From Rhizobiales bacterium IMCC20636 (GTDB taxonomy: Bacteria > Pseudomonadota > Alphaproteobacteria > Rhizobiales > GCA-2746425), in contig CP018226.1 of NCBI GenBank assembly GCA_016865015.1, positions 1,333,001-1,397,000 on the forward strand: 64,000 bases of DNA, read 5' to 3'. The first letter of the stretch is position 1. Each line of letters starts with the position of its first letter. The notes under the pieces were generated by a model that ran no database searches, was not told the origin of the DNA, and saw only the letters and a list, made by a program, of their open reading frames with translations. Below are positions 41,583 to 51,522 of this stretch, piece after piece. A program made the translations under genes and the position numbers.

Positions 41583-42395
41583 TCAGTCTGTCGATGCGCC
41601 GGGTCCAGGCGTTGCGCCCGGGGGGCATTTGCCGAGGATGATCATGCCAAGCACTTCATCCTTGGTGACATCCTTGGTTGAAGCCGAGCCAACCACCTGA
41701 CCATTTTTCATCACCGATACCCGATCTGCCAGATCAAACACATCATGGATATCATGACTGATGAGAAAAATGCCGATGCCATCTTTCTTCAATTGTTTGA
41801 TGAGTTGGCCGACCTGTTCGGTTTCCTGAGGACCAAGGGCCGCCGTGGGCTCATCCATGATGAGAATGCGGGCGTTGAAATGAATGGCCCGGGCAATGGC
41901 GACTGACTGGCGTTGACCGCCTGACAGCAATTTTACCGGCTCCTTGAACTTCTTGAAGTTCGGATTGAGCCGACCCATCACCCTGCGGGTTTCATCTTCC
42001 ATGGCTGCATCATCGAGTGTGCCCCAACGGGTCAGCAATTCGCGACCGAGGAAGAGGTTTGCTGCCGCATCCACATTGTCTGCCAGCGCAAGGGTCTGGT
42101 AGATGGTTTCAATGCCATAATCCTTGGCATGGCGCGGATTGGTGATGGTGGCTTCCTCACCACGGACAAATATCTGGCCGGTATCGCGTGTATAGGCGCC
42201 GGACAGAATTTTGATCAGGGTGGATTTTCCCGCACCATTGTGGCCGAGCAGCCCGACCACTTCACCAGGATACAAATCGATGGATGCGTGATCCACCGCC
42301 TTGATACCACCGAAGGCAATCGAGATGTCCTTCATTTCGATCAATGGTGTACCGGAGCGATCCACTGCATCTACTTGTGTTGCTGTATCTGTCAT
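41583..42395 (-). CDS. xylG: Sugar ABC transporter ATP-binding protein (single-domain XylG-like)
   Basis: ATPase of 270 aa with Walker [15 protein letters not shown], signature [15 protein letters not shown], Walker [13 protein letters not shown] and switch His in [16 protein letters not shown]. coli XylG and RbsA have two fused ATPase domains (about 500 aa); this has one, the form common in rhizobia, and should act as a homodimer. The ATG at 42395 follows GGGAGGAGACGAC; the open frame to 42614 is antisense-like sequence over the permease gene end. The gene order F-H-G supports the assignment. Confidence 0.87.
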   Translation of the reverse strand: MTDTATQVDAVDRSGTPLIEMKDISIAFGGIKAVDHASIDLYPGEVVGLLGHNGAGKSTLIKILSGAYTRDTGQIFVRGEEATITNPRHAKDYGIETIYQTLALADNVDAAANLFLGRELLTRWGTLDDAAMEDETRRVMGRLNPNFKKFKEPVKLLSGGQRQSVAIARAIHFNARILIMDEPTAALGPQETEQVGQLIKQLKKDGIGIFLISHDIHDVFDLADRVSVMKNGQVVGSASTKDVTKDEVLGMIILGKCPPGATPGPGASTD

Positions 42396-42408
42396 GTCGT
42401 CTCCTCCC

Positions 42409-43731
42409 TTAAACCGAGTTTCTGCGATAGATTGTATCGAGCCAGACGGCAAAGATGAGAACACCACCGACAACCATTTGCTGAACGGCAGAGTCAAAGC
42501 CGACCAGAACCATGCCTGACTGGAGCGACTGCATGACCAGCGCACCCAGCATGGCACCATAGATGGTTCCGATGCCACCAGCGAAGGAGGTGCCGCCAAT
42601 GACGGCCGCCGCAATCACATACAGTTCGTCCAGTTGACCCAGAGAGTTGGTCGCGGCATTCAAGCGGGCGCTTGCAATGACAGCGGATATGCCGACCAGA
42701 CCACCCATCAGAGAGAAGATCATCAGGGTCATGCGTTTTGTGTTGATGCCGGCCAGTTCAGCGGCTTCCGGGTTGCCGCCGATTGCGAAGACATAGCGGC
42801 CGAAGCGTGTCCGTGTGACCAGGAATGTCATGAAGATGCCGACTGTGATTGCAATCAGGACCGGAATGGCAAAACCGTGAGAGATTTCAAGGCCGCCCTC
42901 AGGGACGACGATGTTGTTGGCTTCAGCGTAGCGTTTGACAACGCCTTTTGGCCAAAGATACGAATTCATGACCAGAACCGACCCCAGGACCAGGCCGGAG
43001 CCGACCAGACCGAGTGTCCATTCTGCCCAGACAGGGCGTAGTGGAAACCCAAACCGGATGCGTTGTCTGCGACCCATCAGCAGCATGGCAGCAATGCCGA
43101 TAATGGCAAGCGCGCCGACGATCCAGCTTCCGGTTGCCCCAATCGTTCCGAAAGGACCGCCCCCAAGAAGGGCGAATGTGCTGTCCACAGGTGCAATGGT
43201 TTCACCGCGTGCGACCCACCAGGCAGCTCCACGCCAGATCAGAAGACCGCCCAGCGTTACGATGAAAGCGGGTATGCCCAAATAGGCGATCAAAAAGCCG
43301 TGCAATGCACCGATTGCGGCGCCAAAGGCAATGCCGATAGCAACCGTGATGATCCATATCAGGGGATTGTTGAGACCCAGAAGGTCCGGCAAGACCCAAA
43401 CCTGGGCAACACCCATGATCATGGCTGTCACACCGAGCAGTGAGCCAGCCGACAAATCGATGTGGCGGGTCACGATAATCAGCACCATGCCCGTTGCCAT
43501 GACGGCAATGGAGGAGGTCTGAACCGACAGATTCCAAAGGTTTCGTGACGTCAGAAATGCGCCGTAACCATTGAATATCTGGCCATACAGATGAAAGCCG
43601 ATCCAGATCAGCAAAAGTGCGCCAATCATACCAAGCATTCTTGTGTCAACCTCAGTGGCGCGCAGGAAGCGCACGATCGGTCCGTCCTTGTGGTCGGCTC
43701 CGATCTGGGTTGCGGATGTGTTGTCGGACAT
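42409..43731 (-). CDS. xylH: Sugar ABC transporter permease (XylH-like)
   Basis: Membrane subunit of 440 aa with about ten helices in the BPD_transp_2 fold. It contains [56 protein letters not shown] and ALGVMQ-like [18 protein letters not shown]. The length and the insert around residues 240-290 match XylH more than RbsC. Start at ATG 43731 after GGGGGAAAC. It lies 13 bases before the ATPase gene and 168 bases after the receptor gene, with an attenuator-like hairpin between. Confidence 0.88.
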   Translation of the reverse strand: MSDNTSATQIGADHKDGPIVRFLRATEVDTRMLGMIGALLLIWIGFHLYGQIFNGYGAFLTSRNLWNLSVQTSSIAVMATGMVLIIVTRHIDLSAGSLLGVTAMIMGVAQVWVLPDLLGLNNPLIWIITVAIGIAFGAAIGALHGFLIAYLGIPAFIVTLGGLLIWRGAAWWVARGETIAPVDSTFALLGGGPFGTIGATGSWIVGALAIIGIAAMLLMGRRQRIRFGFPLRPVWAEWTLGLVGSGLVLGSVLVMNSYLWPKGVVKRYAEANNIVVPEGGLEISHGFAIPVLIAITVGIFMTFLVTRTRFGRYVFAIGGNPEAAELAGINTKRMTLMIFSLMGGLVGISAVIASARLNAATNSLGQLDELYVIAAAVIGGTSFAGGIGTIYGAMLGALVMQSLQSGMVLVGFDSAVQQMVVGGVLIFAVWLDTIYRRNSV

Positions 43732-43835
43732 GTTTCCCCCTTGGTCAGCGATGAACCGTCCCGCGTCGGCTGATATCAGCAACGCGGGTCGGAGATAGGC
43801 TTAACAAATAGCAGATTTTGTGAGTTTTGAAAAAA

Positions 43836-43863
43836 GGCCGCACACCCAAGTGGAAGTGCGGCC
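43836..43863 (-). terminator. Attenuating terminator between xylF and xylH
   Basis: Perfect 8-bp stem GGCCGCAC/GTGCGGCC (43836-43843 with 43856-43863), 12-base loop, followed on the minus strand by TTTTTT. It would let most transcripts end after the binding-protein gene, giving excess receptor over membrane subunits. Confidence 0.88.
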
Positions 43864-43899
43864 CGTATTCAGTCAGATCAAATAAGATCAGTGTGCTGA

Positions 43900-44937
43900 T
43901 TAACAGCCGTCAACAGAACCCATTGTAACGCCGTTACAAGCAGTTTCTTTGTCGATCCAGCCAGCATCAATGACAACGCTGATGTTGTCTTTGGTGATTG
44001 CTGTTGGTGCAAGCAGAATGGAATTGACTTCAACACCGCGCTTGCCACCGGAGAACGGTGCAACGTTTGGAATGTCAGTCATGGATTTTCCTTCGGCCAG
44101 CATCAGAGCAGCTTCTGCAGCTACCTTGCCAAGCGCACGGGAATCTTTCCAGACGGATACAAGCTGTGTGCCAAGAGCGACGCGGTTGATGGCAGCAAGA
44201 TCGCCATCCTGACCGGTTACAGGTACGGAACCTGCAAGACCCTGGGCAGCCAGAGCAGCAACGACGCCACCAGCCATGCCGTCATTTTCAGAGATAACCG
44301 CATCGATCTTGTTGTCATTTGCAGTCAGCATCTGTTCCATGTTGCGCTGAGCATTTTCAGGCTTCCAGCCATCGGTGAAAGCTTCACCAACATTCTTGAT
44401 CTTGCCTGCATCGATGTTTGGTTTCAGCACTTCCATGATGCCTTCAAACAGGAAGGTTGCATTGGGATCGCCCTGATCGCCCTTGATGAATGCAAAGTTG
44501 CCTTCATCTTTCACTTTCAGCATTTCCTGAGCCATGAGGCGGCCAACGCCAACATTGTCAAAGGTGATGTAAAGTGAATCCGGATGCTCGATCTGAACAT
44601 CATAGGCAATCAAAGGAATGCCTTCATCTGCTGCGTTCTGAACAGCTGGCAGAATGGCTTCGCTGTCGAATGGTACGATCAGCAGAACGTCAGCACCCTG
44701 AGAGATGAGGGATTCCACATCAGTCAGCTGTTTGCCTGCAGAACCCTGCGCATCAGCCGAGATATATGTATCGCCATTTGCTTCGACTATGCCTTTGATC
44801 ACGGCTTCATCGCGCTTCCAGCGTTCTTCCTGAAAAATTTTCCAGGATACGCCAATGGTCTTGCCTTCTGCCATTGCGCTGCCGGCAAAACCAGCAACGA
44901 AAACAGCGCCCATGAGGGCGACAGTAAGTTTCTTCAT
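43900..44937 (-). CDS. xylF: D-xylose-type sugar-binding protein XylF
   Basis: Periplasmic receptor of 345 aa. Signal peptide residues 1-22 (GSAMA). EERWKRDEAVIKGIVEANGD, SLISQGADVLLIVPFDSEAI, DAGKIKNVGEAFTDGWKPEN, TANDNKIDAVISENDGMAGG and PVTGQDGDLAAINRVALGTQ align with the hinge and ligand regions of XylF. The C-terminus has two cysteines (TACNGVTMGSVDGC), probably a disulfide. Xylose is the best guess. Start at 44937 after GGAGGAGAAAATC. The promoter region carries two palindromes. Confidence 0.88.
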   Translation of the reverse strand: MKKLTVALMGAVFVAGFAGSAMAEGKTIGVSWKIFQEERWKRDEAVIKGIVEANGDTYISADAQGSAGKQLTDVESLISQGADVLLIVPFDSEAILPAVQNAADEGIPLIAYDVQIEHPDSLYITFDNVGVGRLMAQEMLKVKDEGNFAFIKGDQGDPNATFLFEGIMEVLKPNIDAGKIKNVGEAFTDGWKPENAQRNMEQMLTANDNKIDAVISENDGMAGGVVAALAAQGLAGSVPVTGQDGDLAAINRVALGTQLVSVWKDSRALGKVAAEAALMLAEGKSMTDIPNVAPFSGGKRGVEVNSILLAPTAITKDNISVVIDAGWIDKETACNGVTMGSVDGC

Positions 44938-44989
44938 GATTTTCTCCTCCATGTGCCGCTCTGATTTCAGGTGGCACAAATTTAACCGT

Positions 44990-45007
44990 ACCGCTTCCCA
45001 AAGCGGT
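44990..45007. promoter_or_regulatory. Palindrome in the xylF leader
   Basis: ACCGCTT-CCCA-AAGCGGT, perfect seven-base arms, 53 bases upstream of the xylF start. Its form resembles LacI-type operators, although the adjacent regulator is of the ROK type. Confidence 0.45.
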
Positions 45008-45062
45008 TCGAACCCTATTTAATTCGAGGGTCGAAAAAAATAGTGACTTAAACATAAAGCTG

Positions 45063-45082
45063 TGTCAACTTGAAACTTCAAG
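45063..45082. promoter_or_regulatory. xylF promoter -35 box abutting a CTTGAA-AC-TTCAAG operator
   Basis: Read on the minus strand, TTGACA (45063-45068) is a consensus -35 box with CACTAT 17 bases on. Directly beside it on the upstream side lies the perfect palindrome CTTGAA-AC-TTCAAG (45069-45082). It is the best candidate operator for the divergent ROK regulator at 45189. Confidence 0.5.
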
Positions 45083-45188
45083 CGGTGTAGCATTCAAAGC
45101 CAAAACACGGTTGGCTGCTATAATACTTACGTTGCGGCAATTCGGGAGGCTGCAGTCCTAAGTTATAATCAGGGATGGAATAGGGATT

Positions 45189-46406
45189 GTGACTGGTGTC
45201 ATACGCTCCAACGAGGTGCGTCGGGGGAATAGAGGTCTGGTGTTATCGGCTGTCCGGACCGGGGGACTTGTATCGCGGACCGATATTGGCCGGAAAACCG
45301 GTTTAAGTGCAGCGACAGTCTCGGCGATTACATCTGATTTGATTGCGGACGGGTTCTTGATTCAGCCGGCGGATGTCGGCCAGGCGTCAACCAGTTCGCG
45401 TCGTGGAAGGCCCAAGGTCGCCCTGTCGGTCAACCCCATGGCTGCGCTGATTGGCGTGGTGATTTTCCAATTCAACCGGGTCTCTGCCGCCATTGTTAAC
45501 TATTCAGGCGCAAAAATTTCAGAATGCTCGCGAGACCTGACCAGCGCCGATTTGTCGCGGGAGGGAGTTCGCGATGTGCTGGTTGAATGTCTACAGGCGG
45601 CGCTGAATTCATCGGGTTTGAAAAAAAGCCTGTTGATGCGCATTGCCGTGAGTGTGCAGGGCGTTACCGACGTTGCCGGAAAATATCTGTTATGGTCTCC
45701 GATCACGGACCATCGTGATTTGCCTGTCGCTGACTGGATGCGGCAGGCATTCGGTGTGGCCGCGTCGGTTTCCAATGATTGTGATTTGATGGCTCGTGCG
45801 CTCAATCGACGCGAACCAGATCGCTATGGCACCAGTTTTGCAAGCATCATGCTGTCTTACGGAGTTGGCATGGGCCTGTTTCTGCGCGGGGATATCATCA
45901 ACGGATTGAACACGTCCGGAACCGAGTTCGGACATATGGTTTACCAGCCCGGAGGCGCGTTGTGCCGCTGTGGGCGGTTAGGTTGCATTGAAGCCTATGC
46001 CGGTGACTATGCCATTCAACGGGCAGCGTTTGGAAGGCCCAACTATACACCGCCGCCCGCATTGACTGATCCGATTGATTTCAAGAAAATATCTGATTTG
46101 GCGCATTCAGGTGATCCACGTGCCATTCACGCTATCGAAGAGGCTGGTCGGGCAATCGGCACGGGGCTGGTCAGTCTGTTTGCGCTGGTTGATGCCTTTC
46201 CCATTGCCCTTATTGGTCAAGGAACGATTGTATTTGATCTGATGGAACCGGCTATCCGCAAAGCTCTGCAAGGGGCTGTTGCGGGGGAGGGGCCGTCTAT
46301 CGAAATTCACTGTTTTACTGACGAAAACCCACTTGTGGCCGAGGGGTGTGCGCTGACCGCTTTGGTGGTGCTGGATGAGGAGATTGCAGATGCAGCAGTT
46401 AATTAG
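45189..46406 (+). CDS. ROK-family transcriptional regulator (NagC/XylR type)
   Basis: Sugar-responsive regulator of 405 aa. The N-terminal winged helix (about 10-80) includes RTDIGRKTGLSAATVSAITSDL. The ROK sugar-kinase-like domain follows, with the zinc site GALCRCGRLGCIEAYAGD and the GTEFGHM segment that replaces the kinase glucose loop. The start is GTG. It is divergent from xylF, the standard layout for ROK control of a sugar transporter; the effector is then probably the transported sugar (inference). Its last 17 bases overlap the next gene. Confidence 0.9.
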   Translation: MTGVIRSNEVRRGNRGLVLSAVRTGGLVSRTDIGRKTGLSAATVSAITSDLIADGFLIQPADVGQASTSSRRGRPKVALSVNPMAALIGVVIFQFNRVSAAIVNYSGAKISECSRDLTSADLSREGVRDVLVECLQAALNSSGLKKSLLMRIAVSVQGVTDVAGKYLLWSPITDHRDLPVADWMRQAFGVAASVSNDCDLMARALNRREPDRYGTSFASIMLSYGVGMGLFLRGDIINGLNTSGTEFGHMVYQPGGALCRCGRLGCIEAYAGDYAIQRAAFGRPNYTPPPALTDPIDFKKISDLAHSGDPRAIHAIEEAGRAIGTGLVSLFALVDAFPIALIGQGTIVFDLMEPAIRKALQGAVAGEGPSIEIHCFTDENPLVAEGCALTALVVLDEEIADAAVN

Positions 46407-47832
46407 TCGTTTTACCATCCCAACTGTTTTGGCTGCAGTCATTTTTGGGACCTGTCTGCCACTTACAGTGCATGCCGAGACACCCATGCCGTGGTCGGAG
46501 CGTGCAATTTTCGAGCATGTCGACCAATCGCGGTTTGCCGGTGTTCTCAGCAAAGCAGAGCTTGATGAGTTGATCGCCTTTGGCGAGACCCTGTTTGGTG
46601 CGCGTTTTACCACATTGGATGGTGGCGGCAGGCCGATGGCAACGCAGGCCATCATTCCAACGAAACGCAAACGTGCTGCGCCGGCAACATTTCAGCGTCT
46701 GGCCGGGCTGGACAGCAATTCCTGTGCAAGTTGCCACAATGATCCGGTGATGGGCGGTGCCGGGGATTTTGCCGTCAACGTGTTTGTCTCCGAAGGGTTC
46801 AACAACGCAGATTTTGATTCTACCGATCCGCAATTTTCCAATGAACGCAATACCAATCACCTGTTTGGGTCCGGTCTTGTGGAATTGCTGGCGCGAGAGA
46901 TGTCTGCAGATCTTCAGGGCATTCGACGTGAAGCTCTGAAGTTGGCGCGAAAAACCGGTGAAGAGCAGCGTTTGAGACTTGTGTCGAAAGGTATCCGGTT
47001 CGGGTGGATTTCTGCCAAGCCTGACGGTCTGGTCGAATTGAAGGAAATTGACGGGGTGGACACAGATCTGGTGATCCGTCCGTTCAGTCAAAAGGGCGTC
47101 ATGACGTCGTTGCGGCAATTCACCGTCAATGCGCTGAATCATCATCACGGCATGCAACCGGTAGAGCGTTTCGGTGCGCGCTGGACAGGCGAAACGGATT
47201 TTGATGAAGATGGCAAGAGTGATGAACTGACGGCAGGCGATGTGTCCGCACTGGTGGCCTGGCAGGCAGCATTACCTCCGCCAGGAGAGATGGTGCCGGA
47301 GAGCACTGAGTGGCAGAAAGCTGCAGCGCAGGGTGGTGAGATCTATCAGACAATTGGATGCGCTTCCTGCCATGTGCCGGCGCTGCCACTGGACAGCCTT
47401 GCGTTTCACGATCCAGGCCCGCTGGATGCAGCAGGCACCATGCGCAGCACGGAAACTCATAATGGCGCAATATATGATCTGGAGCTGTTGAACTGGGCAC
47501 AGGAACTGCCGAGGAATGAACAGGGTCAGATCATGGTGCCGCTGTTTGGTGATCTCAAACGGCACAAGATGACTGATCGTCAGATTGCGGCCTTCGGCAA
47601 TGAATTGCTGTCGCAACGATTTGTTGAACGGGACGTATTCCAGACTACCGAATTGTGGGGCGTCGGGTCAACGGCACCTTACGGACACCGTGGCGACATG
47701 ATCTCCCTGGATGAAGCTATCCGGGCGCATGGCGGTGCCGGGCGGGACGCGCGCGAGGCCTATCTTGATCTTGAGGATGCCGATCAAACGGCTCTTATTG
47801 CCTACCTCAAAACACTGGTGATTGAACCATGA
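46390..47832 (+). CDS. Secreted diheme c-type oxidoreductase (DHOR family)
   Basis: Periplasmic protein of 480 aa. Signal peptide (about residues 1-27, VHA). Two heme sites, NSCASCHNDP in the first third and GCASCHVPAL in the last third, with NALNHHHGMQPVERFG and TELWGVGSTAPYGHRGD characteristic of the di-heme oxidoreductase/thiol oxidoreductase family, relatives of MauG and bacterial peroxidases. The chosen ATG at 46390 lies seven bases after GAGGAG, within the end of the ROK gene; an ATG at 46375 is also in frame. The stop overlaps the next gene by four bases. Confidence 0.85.
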   Translation: MQQLISRFTIPTVLAAVIFGTCLPLTVHAETPMPWSERAIFEHVDQSRFAGVLSKAELDELIAFGETLFGARFTTLDGGGRPMATQAIIPTKRKRAAPATFQRLAGLDSNSCASCHNDPVMGGAGDFAVNVFVSEGFNNADFDSTDPQFSNERNTNHLFGSGLVELLAREMSADLQGIRREALKLARKTGEEQRLRLVSKGIRFGWISAKPDGLVELKEIDGVDTDLVIRPFSQKGVMTSLRQFTVNALNHHHGMQPVERFGARWTGETDFDEDGKSDELTAGDVSALVAWQAALPPPGEMVPESTEWQKAAAQGGEIYQTIGCASCHVPALPLDSLAFHDPGPLDAAGTMRSTETHNGAIYDLELLNWAQELPRNEQGQIMVPLFGDLKRHKMTDRQIAAFGNELLSQRFVERDVFQTTELWGVGSTAPYGHRGDMISLDEAIRAHGGAGRDAREAYLDLEDADQTALIAYLKTLVIEP

Positions 47833-49493
47833 TTATTTCATTGAAAACAGGTTTGGTGCTGGCGATCTCTGCAGCATGTCTCTCACACTCCTTCGCTCAG
47901 GAGGCCGTCGCTCCAATGATGGATGTGCCGGTTCTGGAGGAGGTTGCGCTCAAGGCCGGGGTTGATCACAGCTATACTGGTGCCTGGGAGCATTTTGTCG
48001 GTGGCGGTGTTGCGGTGTTTGACTGCAATGGGGACCGGCTGCCGGATATGGTGATCGCGGGTGGCACAAGCGAAGCGCAATTGTTTGTCAATAACAGCAC
48101 CGCTGGAGGACCATTGGCTTTTACAGCCGTTGATGGTGGATTGCCTGACAAAAGTTCAAAGGGAGTCACCGGGTTTTACCCGCTTAATCTGGATAATGAT
48201 GATTACACCGATCTGGTCGTGTTGCGGGTTGGCGAGAATGTTATTTTGAAAGGCGGACCCAATTGCTCTTTCACTTCTGCCAATCGCGCTTTTGCGTTTG
48301 ATGGCGGGCGGGCCTGGTCAACCGCTTTTGCAGCAACGTTCGAGCCAGATCAGCAGTTTCCGACTTTGGCCTTTGGCAATTATGTCGACCGGTCTGCTGC
48401 CGGTTCTCCCTGGGGAACCTGCCACGATAATGTGCTGATCCGTCCCGGTGCGGTCGATGTTCCAAACTACGCCGAGCCGCAATTTCTGACGCCGGGCTTT
48501 TGTGCCCTGTCGATGATTTTCACCGATTGGAACCGGTCGGGTGAACCGGCATTGCGGATGACCAATGATCGTCAATATTATCGCGATGGGGAAGAACAGT
48601 TATGGCGGGTCAGCCCTGGACGTCCCGCCCGGACCTATCGTCGCGCGGATGGCTGGAAGACTGTTCGCATATGGGGCATGGGCATAGCCGAGGCCGATCT
48701 GGATGCCGATGGCCTGCCTGAATACGCCTTGACCTCCATGGGCGACACCAAACTTCAAACCCTCGACGAAGAAGCCGATGAAGCCAGCCCGATTTATCGG
48801 GATGTGGCCGTTGAGAAGGGGGCAACGGCGCATCGACCATATATCGGTGATGATTTGAAGCCCTCGACCGGCTGGCATGCAGAGTTCAATGACATCAACA
48901 ATGATGGTCGACAGGATTTGTTCATTGCCAAGGGGAATGTCGAAACCATGCCCGACTTTGCAGCCTATGATCCGGACAATCTGTTGCTTGGCACATTTGA
49001 CGGCAAATTTGTCGAAGCAGGTGGATTGTCTGGCATTGCGCTCAACCGGCGCGGGCGCGGCGGCGCGGTGGTCGATCTGAACATGGATGGCATGCTGGAT
49101 CTGGTCGTCGTCAATCGCGAAGCACCGGTCAGCCTGTTTCAGAACCGGGGCGCGCATACGGAATCCGGGCCGAGACCGATGGGCAACTGGCTGCAGATTG
49201 AATTGCGCCAGCGAGGGGCCAACCGGGATGCTGTCGGTGCGACCATCAATGTCAAATCCGGCAATGAAACGCGGGTGCGCAAAGTGCAGATCGGTGGCGG
49301 TCATGCGTCGGGGCATCTTGGCTTTGTTCATGTGGGAACAGGCGTTGCCGAGCGGGCGCAAATCCGCATCAAATGGCCTGATGGGGAATGGAGCGCACCT
49401 TACCGGGTGTTTGCCAATAATTTCGTCGTCATCGAAAAGGGCTCGGACGTGGTGCAATACTGGTATCCTCCGGAAGCGGAAGAGACGCAGTAG
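47829..49493 (+). CDS. Secreted FG-GAP/VCBS repeat protein with ASPIC/UnbV domain (CRTAC1-like)
   Basis: Exported protein of 554 aa. Signal peptide (residues 1-23, SFA). FG-GAP-type beta-propeller repeats with calcium-binding DxNxDxxxD loops are visible: DCNGDRLPDMVIAG, NLDNDDYTDLVVL, DINNDGRQDLFIA and DLNMDGMLDLVVV. The C-terminal ASPIC/UnbV domain has RDAVGATINVKSGNETRVRK and IRIKWPDGEWSAPY. Such proteins often sit beside diheme oxidoreductases or methyltransferases in marine bacteria; the reaction is unknown. ATGA overlap with the upstream gene shows strict co-expression. Confidence 0.85.
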   Translation: MIISLKTGLVLAISAACLSHSFAQEAVAPMMDVPVLEEVALKAGVDHSYTGAWEHFVGGGVAVFDCNGDRLPDMVIAGGTSEAQLFVNNSTAGGPLAFTAVDGGLPDKSSKGVTGFYPLNLDNDDYTDLVVLRVGENVILKGGPNCSFTSANRAFAFDGGRAWSTAFAATFEPDQQFPTLAFGNYVDRSAAGSPWGTCHDNVLIRPGAVDVPNYAEPQFLTPGFCALSMIFTDWNRSGEPALRMTNDRQYYRDGEEQLWRVSPGRPARTYRRADGWKTVRIWGMGIAEADLDADGLPEYALTSMGDTKLQTLDEEADEASPIYRDVAVEKGATAHRPYIGDDLKPSTGWHAEFNDINNDGRQDLFIAKGNVETMPDFAAYDPDNLLLGTFDGKFVEAGGLSGIALNRRGRGGAVVDLNMDGMLDLVVVNREAPVSLFQNRGAHTESGPRPMGNWLQIELRQRGANRDAVGATINVKSGNETRVRKVQIGGGHASGHLGFVHVGTGVAERAQIRIKWPDGEWSAPYRVFANNFVVIEKGSDVVQYWYPPEAEETQ

Positions 49494-49584
49494 GGGCTTT
49501 TTCCCTTATTCATTTTGTCATAAAAAGCGGGCACATTCTCAGCGACTGATTGTAGGATCATCGCTAATCCATGAGGACTATTGC

Positions 49585-50949
49585 ATGCAGACCATTACCG
49601 AGCCGGAACGCCAGATTGATGTGGTTCACAAAACTGAGGTTCTGGTGGTGGGATCAGGGCCAGGCGGCTTGCCCGCTGCCCTGGCATCGGCCCGTGCAGG
49701 AGCGCAGACCACTCTGGTGGAGCGGTTTGGCTGTTTTGGTGGCAATATCACTGTGGTGGGTGTCGAGGGCATGCATTGGTATCGCCACGAGCAGACCGTG
49801 GAAAGCAATGGCATTGTCCGCGAATTTGAAGACAGCGCCAAGGAACACGGCGCGGCCGTGCCGGAAAGCCAGTCGCTGAGCTATGAAATCGACAGCGAAG
49901 GGTTCAAACTTGTCGCTGACCGTATGGTGGAAGAGGCAGGCATTCATCCCATGCTGCACCGCCAGTTTGTGGCGCCGATCATGGAAGGAACCCGCATTGT
50001 CGGGATCATTACCGAGAGCAAGGCAGGTCGTGAAGCCATATTGGCCGAGCGGGTTATCGATGCGACCGGTGATGCGGATGTAGCCGCCCGTGCAGGGGCT
50101 CCCACGACCAAACCGCCGGTCGAAGACTTGATGGCGGCCTCCGTGATGTTTCATGTGGCAGGCGTCGACAAAAAGAAGTTCATGGAGGGCGTGAAAGCCA
50201 ATCCGCAGACCTATGCGGATTGGGCCGGTGGCGGTGAATGGGAGTTGGAAACCTCGGGCAAGGAAGATGCGCTGTTTTCGCCCTTTTTGAAAAAGCCGTT
50301 TGATCAGGCCATCAAGGCGGGGATGATTCCGCCGCATCTGACCACTATTGCCGGTACATGGGGCGCGGTGCATGACACCGGCGAGATGACCTACATGAAC
50401 CTGGTGCATCTGGATGGTGTAGATGGCACCGATCCGCGATCCCTGACCCGTTCGGAAATGGAAGGGCGCAAGCAAGCCATGTTGGCGATTGAAGCCCTGC
50501 GCGCGTTTTCTCCAGGGTGTGATGGCATCCGCTTGCGTAATTTTGGCATGTCCATCGGCATTCGCGATACGCGCAAGGTGGATTGCCTTTACAACATGAC
50601 CGAGCAGGATGTGCGCGAACAGGCCCGCTTTGACGACAGTATCGGCATTTTTCCGGAATTCATTGATGGTTACGGGCTGCTGATCCTGCCGACCACGGGT
50701 CGTTATTTTCACATGCCTTATCGCAACCTTTTGCCCAAGGGTGTGCAAAATTTACTGATTGCAGGGCGGTGCACCGGTGGTGATCGTATCAGCCACGCCG
50801 CCACCCGTAACATGGCCTGCTGTGCGGTGGGCGGGCAGGGCGCTGGCATCGCTGCCGCGTTGTCGCTGCAACAGGAGTGTGACCTGACTGACTTGCCGGT
50901 TTCAGCCATTCAGGCAGAACTGACGCGCCAAGGTGCCCGCTGGCAATGA
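49585..50949 (+). CDS. FAD-dependent oxidoreductase (FAD_oxidored family)
   Basis: Flavoprotein of 454 aa. The dinucleotide-binding motif VLVVGSGPGGLPAALASARAG (about 19-39) is followed by TLVERFGCFGGNITVVGVEG, where the FGCFGG loop is typical of this family, and by VIDATGDADVAARAG. The C-terminal FAD site is LLIAGRCTGGDRISHAATRNM. Substrates in this family are mostly sugars or polyols but are unresolved here. No export signal, so cytoplasmic. The ATG at 49585 follows GAGGACTATTGC; the frame is open well upstream but overlaps the preceding gene. Confidence 0.87.
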   Translation: MQTITEPERQIDVVHKTEVLVVGSGPGGLPAALASARAGAQTTLVERFGCFGGNITVVGVEGMHWYRHEQTVESNGIVREFEDSAKEHGAAVPESQSLSYEIDSEGFKLVADRMVEEAGIHPMLHRQFVAPIMEGTRIVGIITESKAGREAILAERVIDATGDADVAARAGAPTTKPPVEDLMAASVMFHVAGVDKKKFMEGVKANPQTYADWAGGGEWELETSGKEDALFSPFLKKPFDQAIKAGMIPPHLTTIAGTWGAVHDTGEMTYMNLVHLDGVDGTDPRSLTRSEMEGRKQAMLAIEALRAFSPGCDGIRLRNFGMSIGIRDTRKVDCLYNMTEQDVREQARFDDSIGIFPEFIDGYGLLILPTTGRYFHMPYRNLLPKGVQNLLIAGRCTGGDRISHAATRNMACCAVGGQGAGIAAALSLQQECDLTDLPVSAIQAELTRQGARWQ

Positions 50950-51012
50950 GGCCTGTTTCGGGTCGATCTCCATCTGTTGAAGCATGGTTGATGTGAGAAT
51001 CAAATCAGGTGT

Positions 51013-51492
51013 TTAGGTCGTGTGTTTAACAAACTGATTCTGGTTGTCTCGCAGGTCTTTCTTCAGAGAGATCGTATTGGCATTTCTTGCATATTCTACC
51101 CAGCCGAGTTTTTGGTAGAGCGCCACATTTTCAGGCATGAGACGGTGTGTGTTGAGGCGCATTTCAGAGTAATTCTGTCTGATCGCTTCGCGTTCTGAAA
51201 AGGCAATCAATTCGGTTCCCAGCCCCTTGCCGCCATGCTTTGGATGCACTGCCAGATTGGCCAGTTTCATGAAGCCATCCTGTGGAACCAGAAACAGCGC
51301 GCCCGCAATGTCGCCGTCCTTAATGGCGAGCCAAACTTTGTCCTGTTTGATTTCGTCTGCGCAGCCTTCCGATACTGGCGGCAAATCTGAAATGTGATCA
51401 GCATAACGCGCATAGGCCGCATCAATGCATTCAACCACTGCATCAGCGTCTGCGAGAACTGCCTTGCGTATGCGGGAATTCGGTGTTGCCAT
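51013..51492 (-). CDS. GNAT-family N-acetyltransferase
   Basis: Protein of 159 aa with a complete GNAT fold: SRIRKAVLADADAVVECIDAAY (beta1-alpha1), acetyl-CoA motif LAVHPKHGGKGLGTELIAF, and LNTHRLMPENVALYQKLGWVEY. The substrate is unknown. Three in-frame starts exist (TTG 51522, ATG 51510, ATG 51492). The last gives MATPNSRIRKA, the usual short leader, and has GGA nine bases upstream. Confidence 0.87.
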   Translation of the reverse strand: MATPNSRIRKAVLADADAVVECIDAAYARYADHISDLPPVSEGCADEIKQDKVWLAIKDGDIAGALFLVPQDGFMKLANLAVHPKHGGKGLGTELIAFSEREAIRQNYSEMRLNTHRLMPENVALYQKLGWVEYARNANTISLKKDLRDNQNQFVKHTT

Positions 51493-51522
51493 TGGTGCAG
51501 ATCCATTCATCGTATCAAGCAA

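Noticed and set aside
45001-45020. GGTTCGAACCC resembling a tRNA T-loop
   Set aside because: No cloverleaf, acceptor stem or anticodon arm can be drawn around it; the sequence is part of the xylF leader palindrome.
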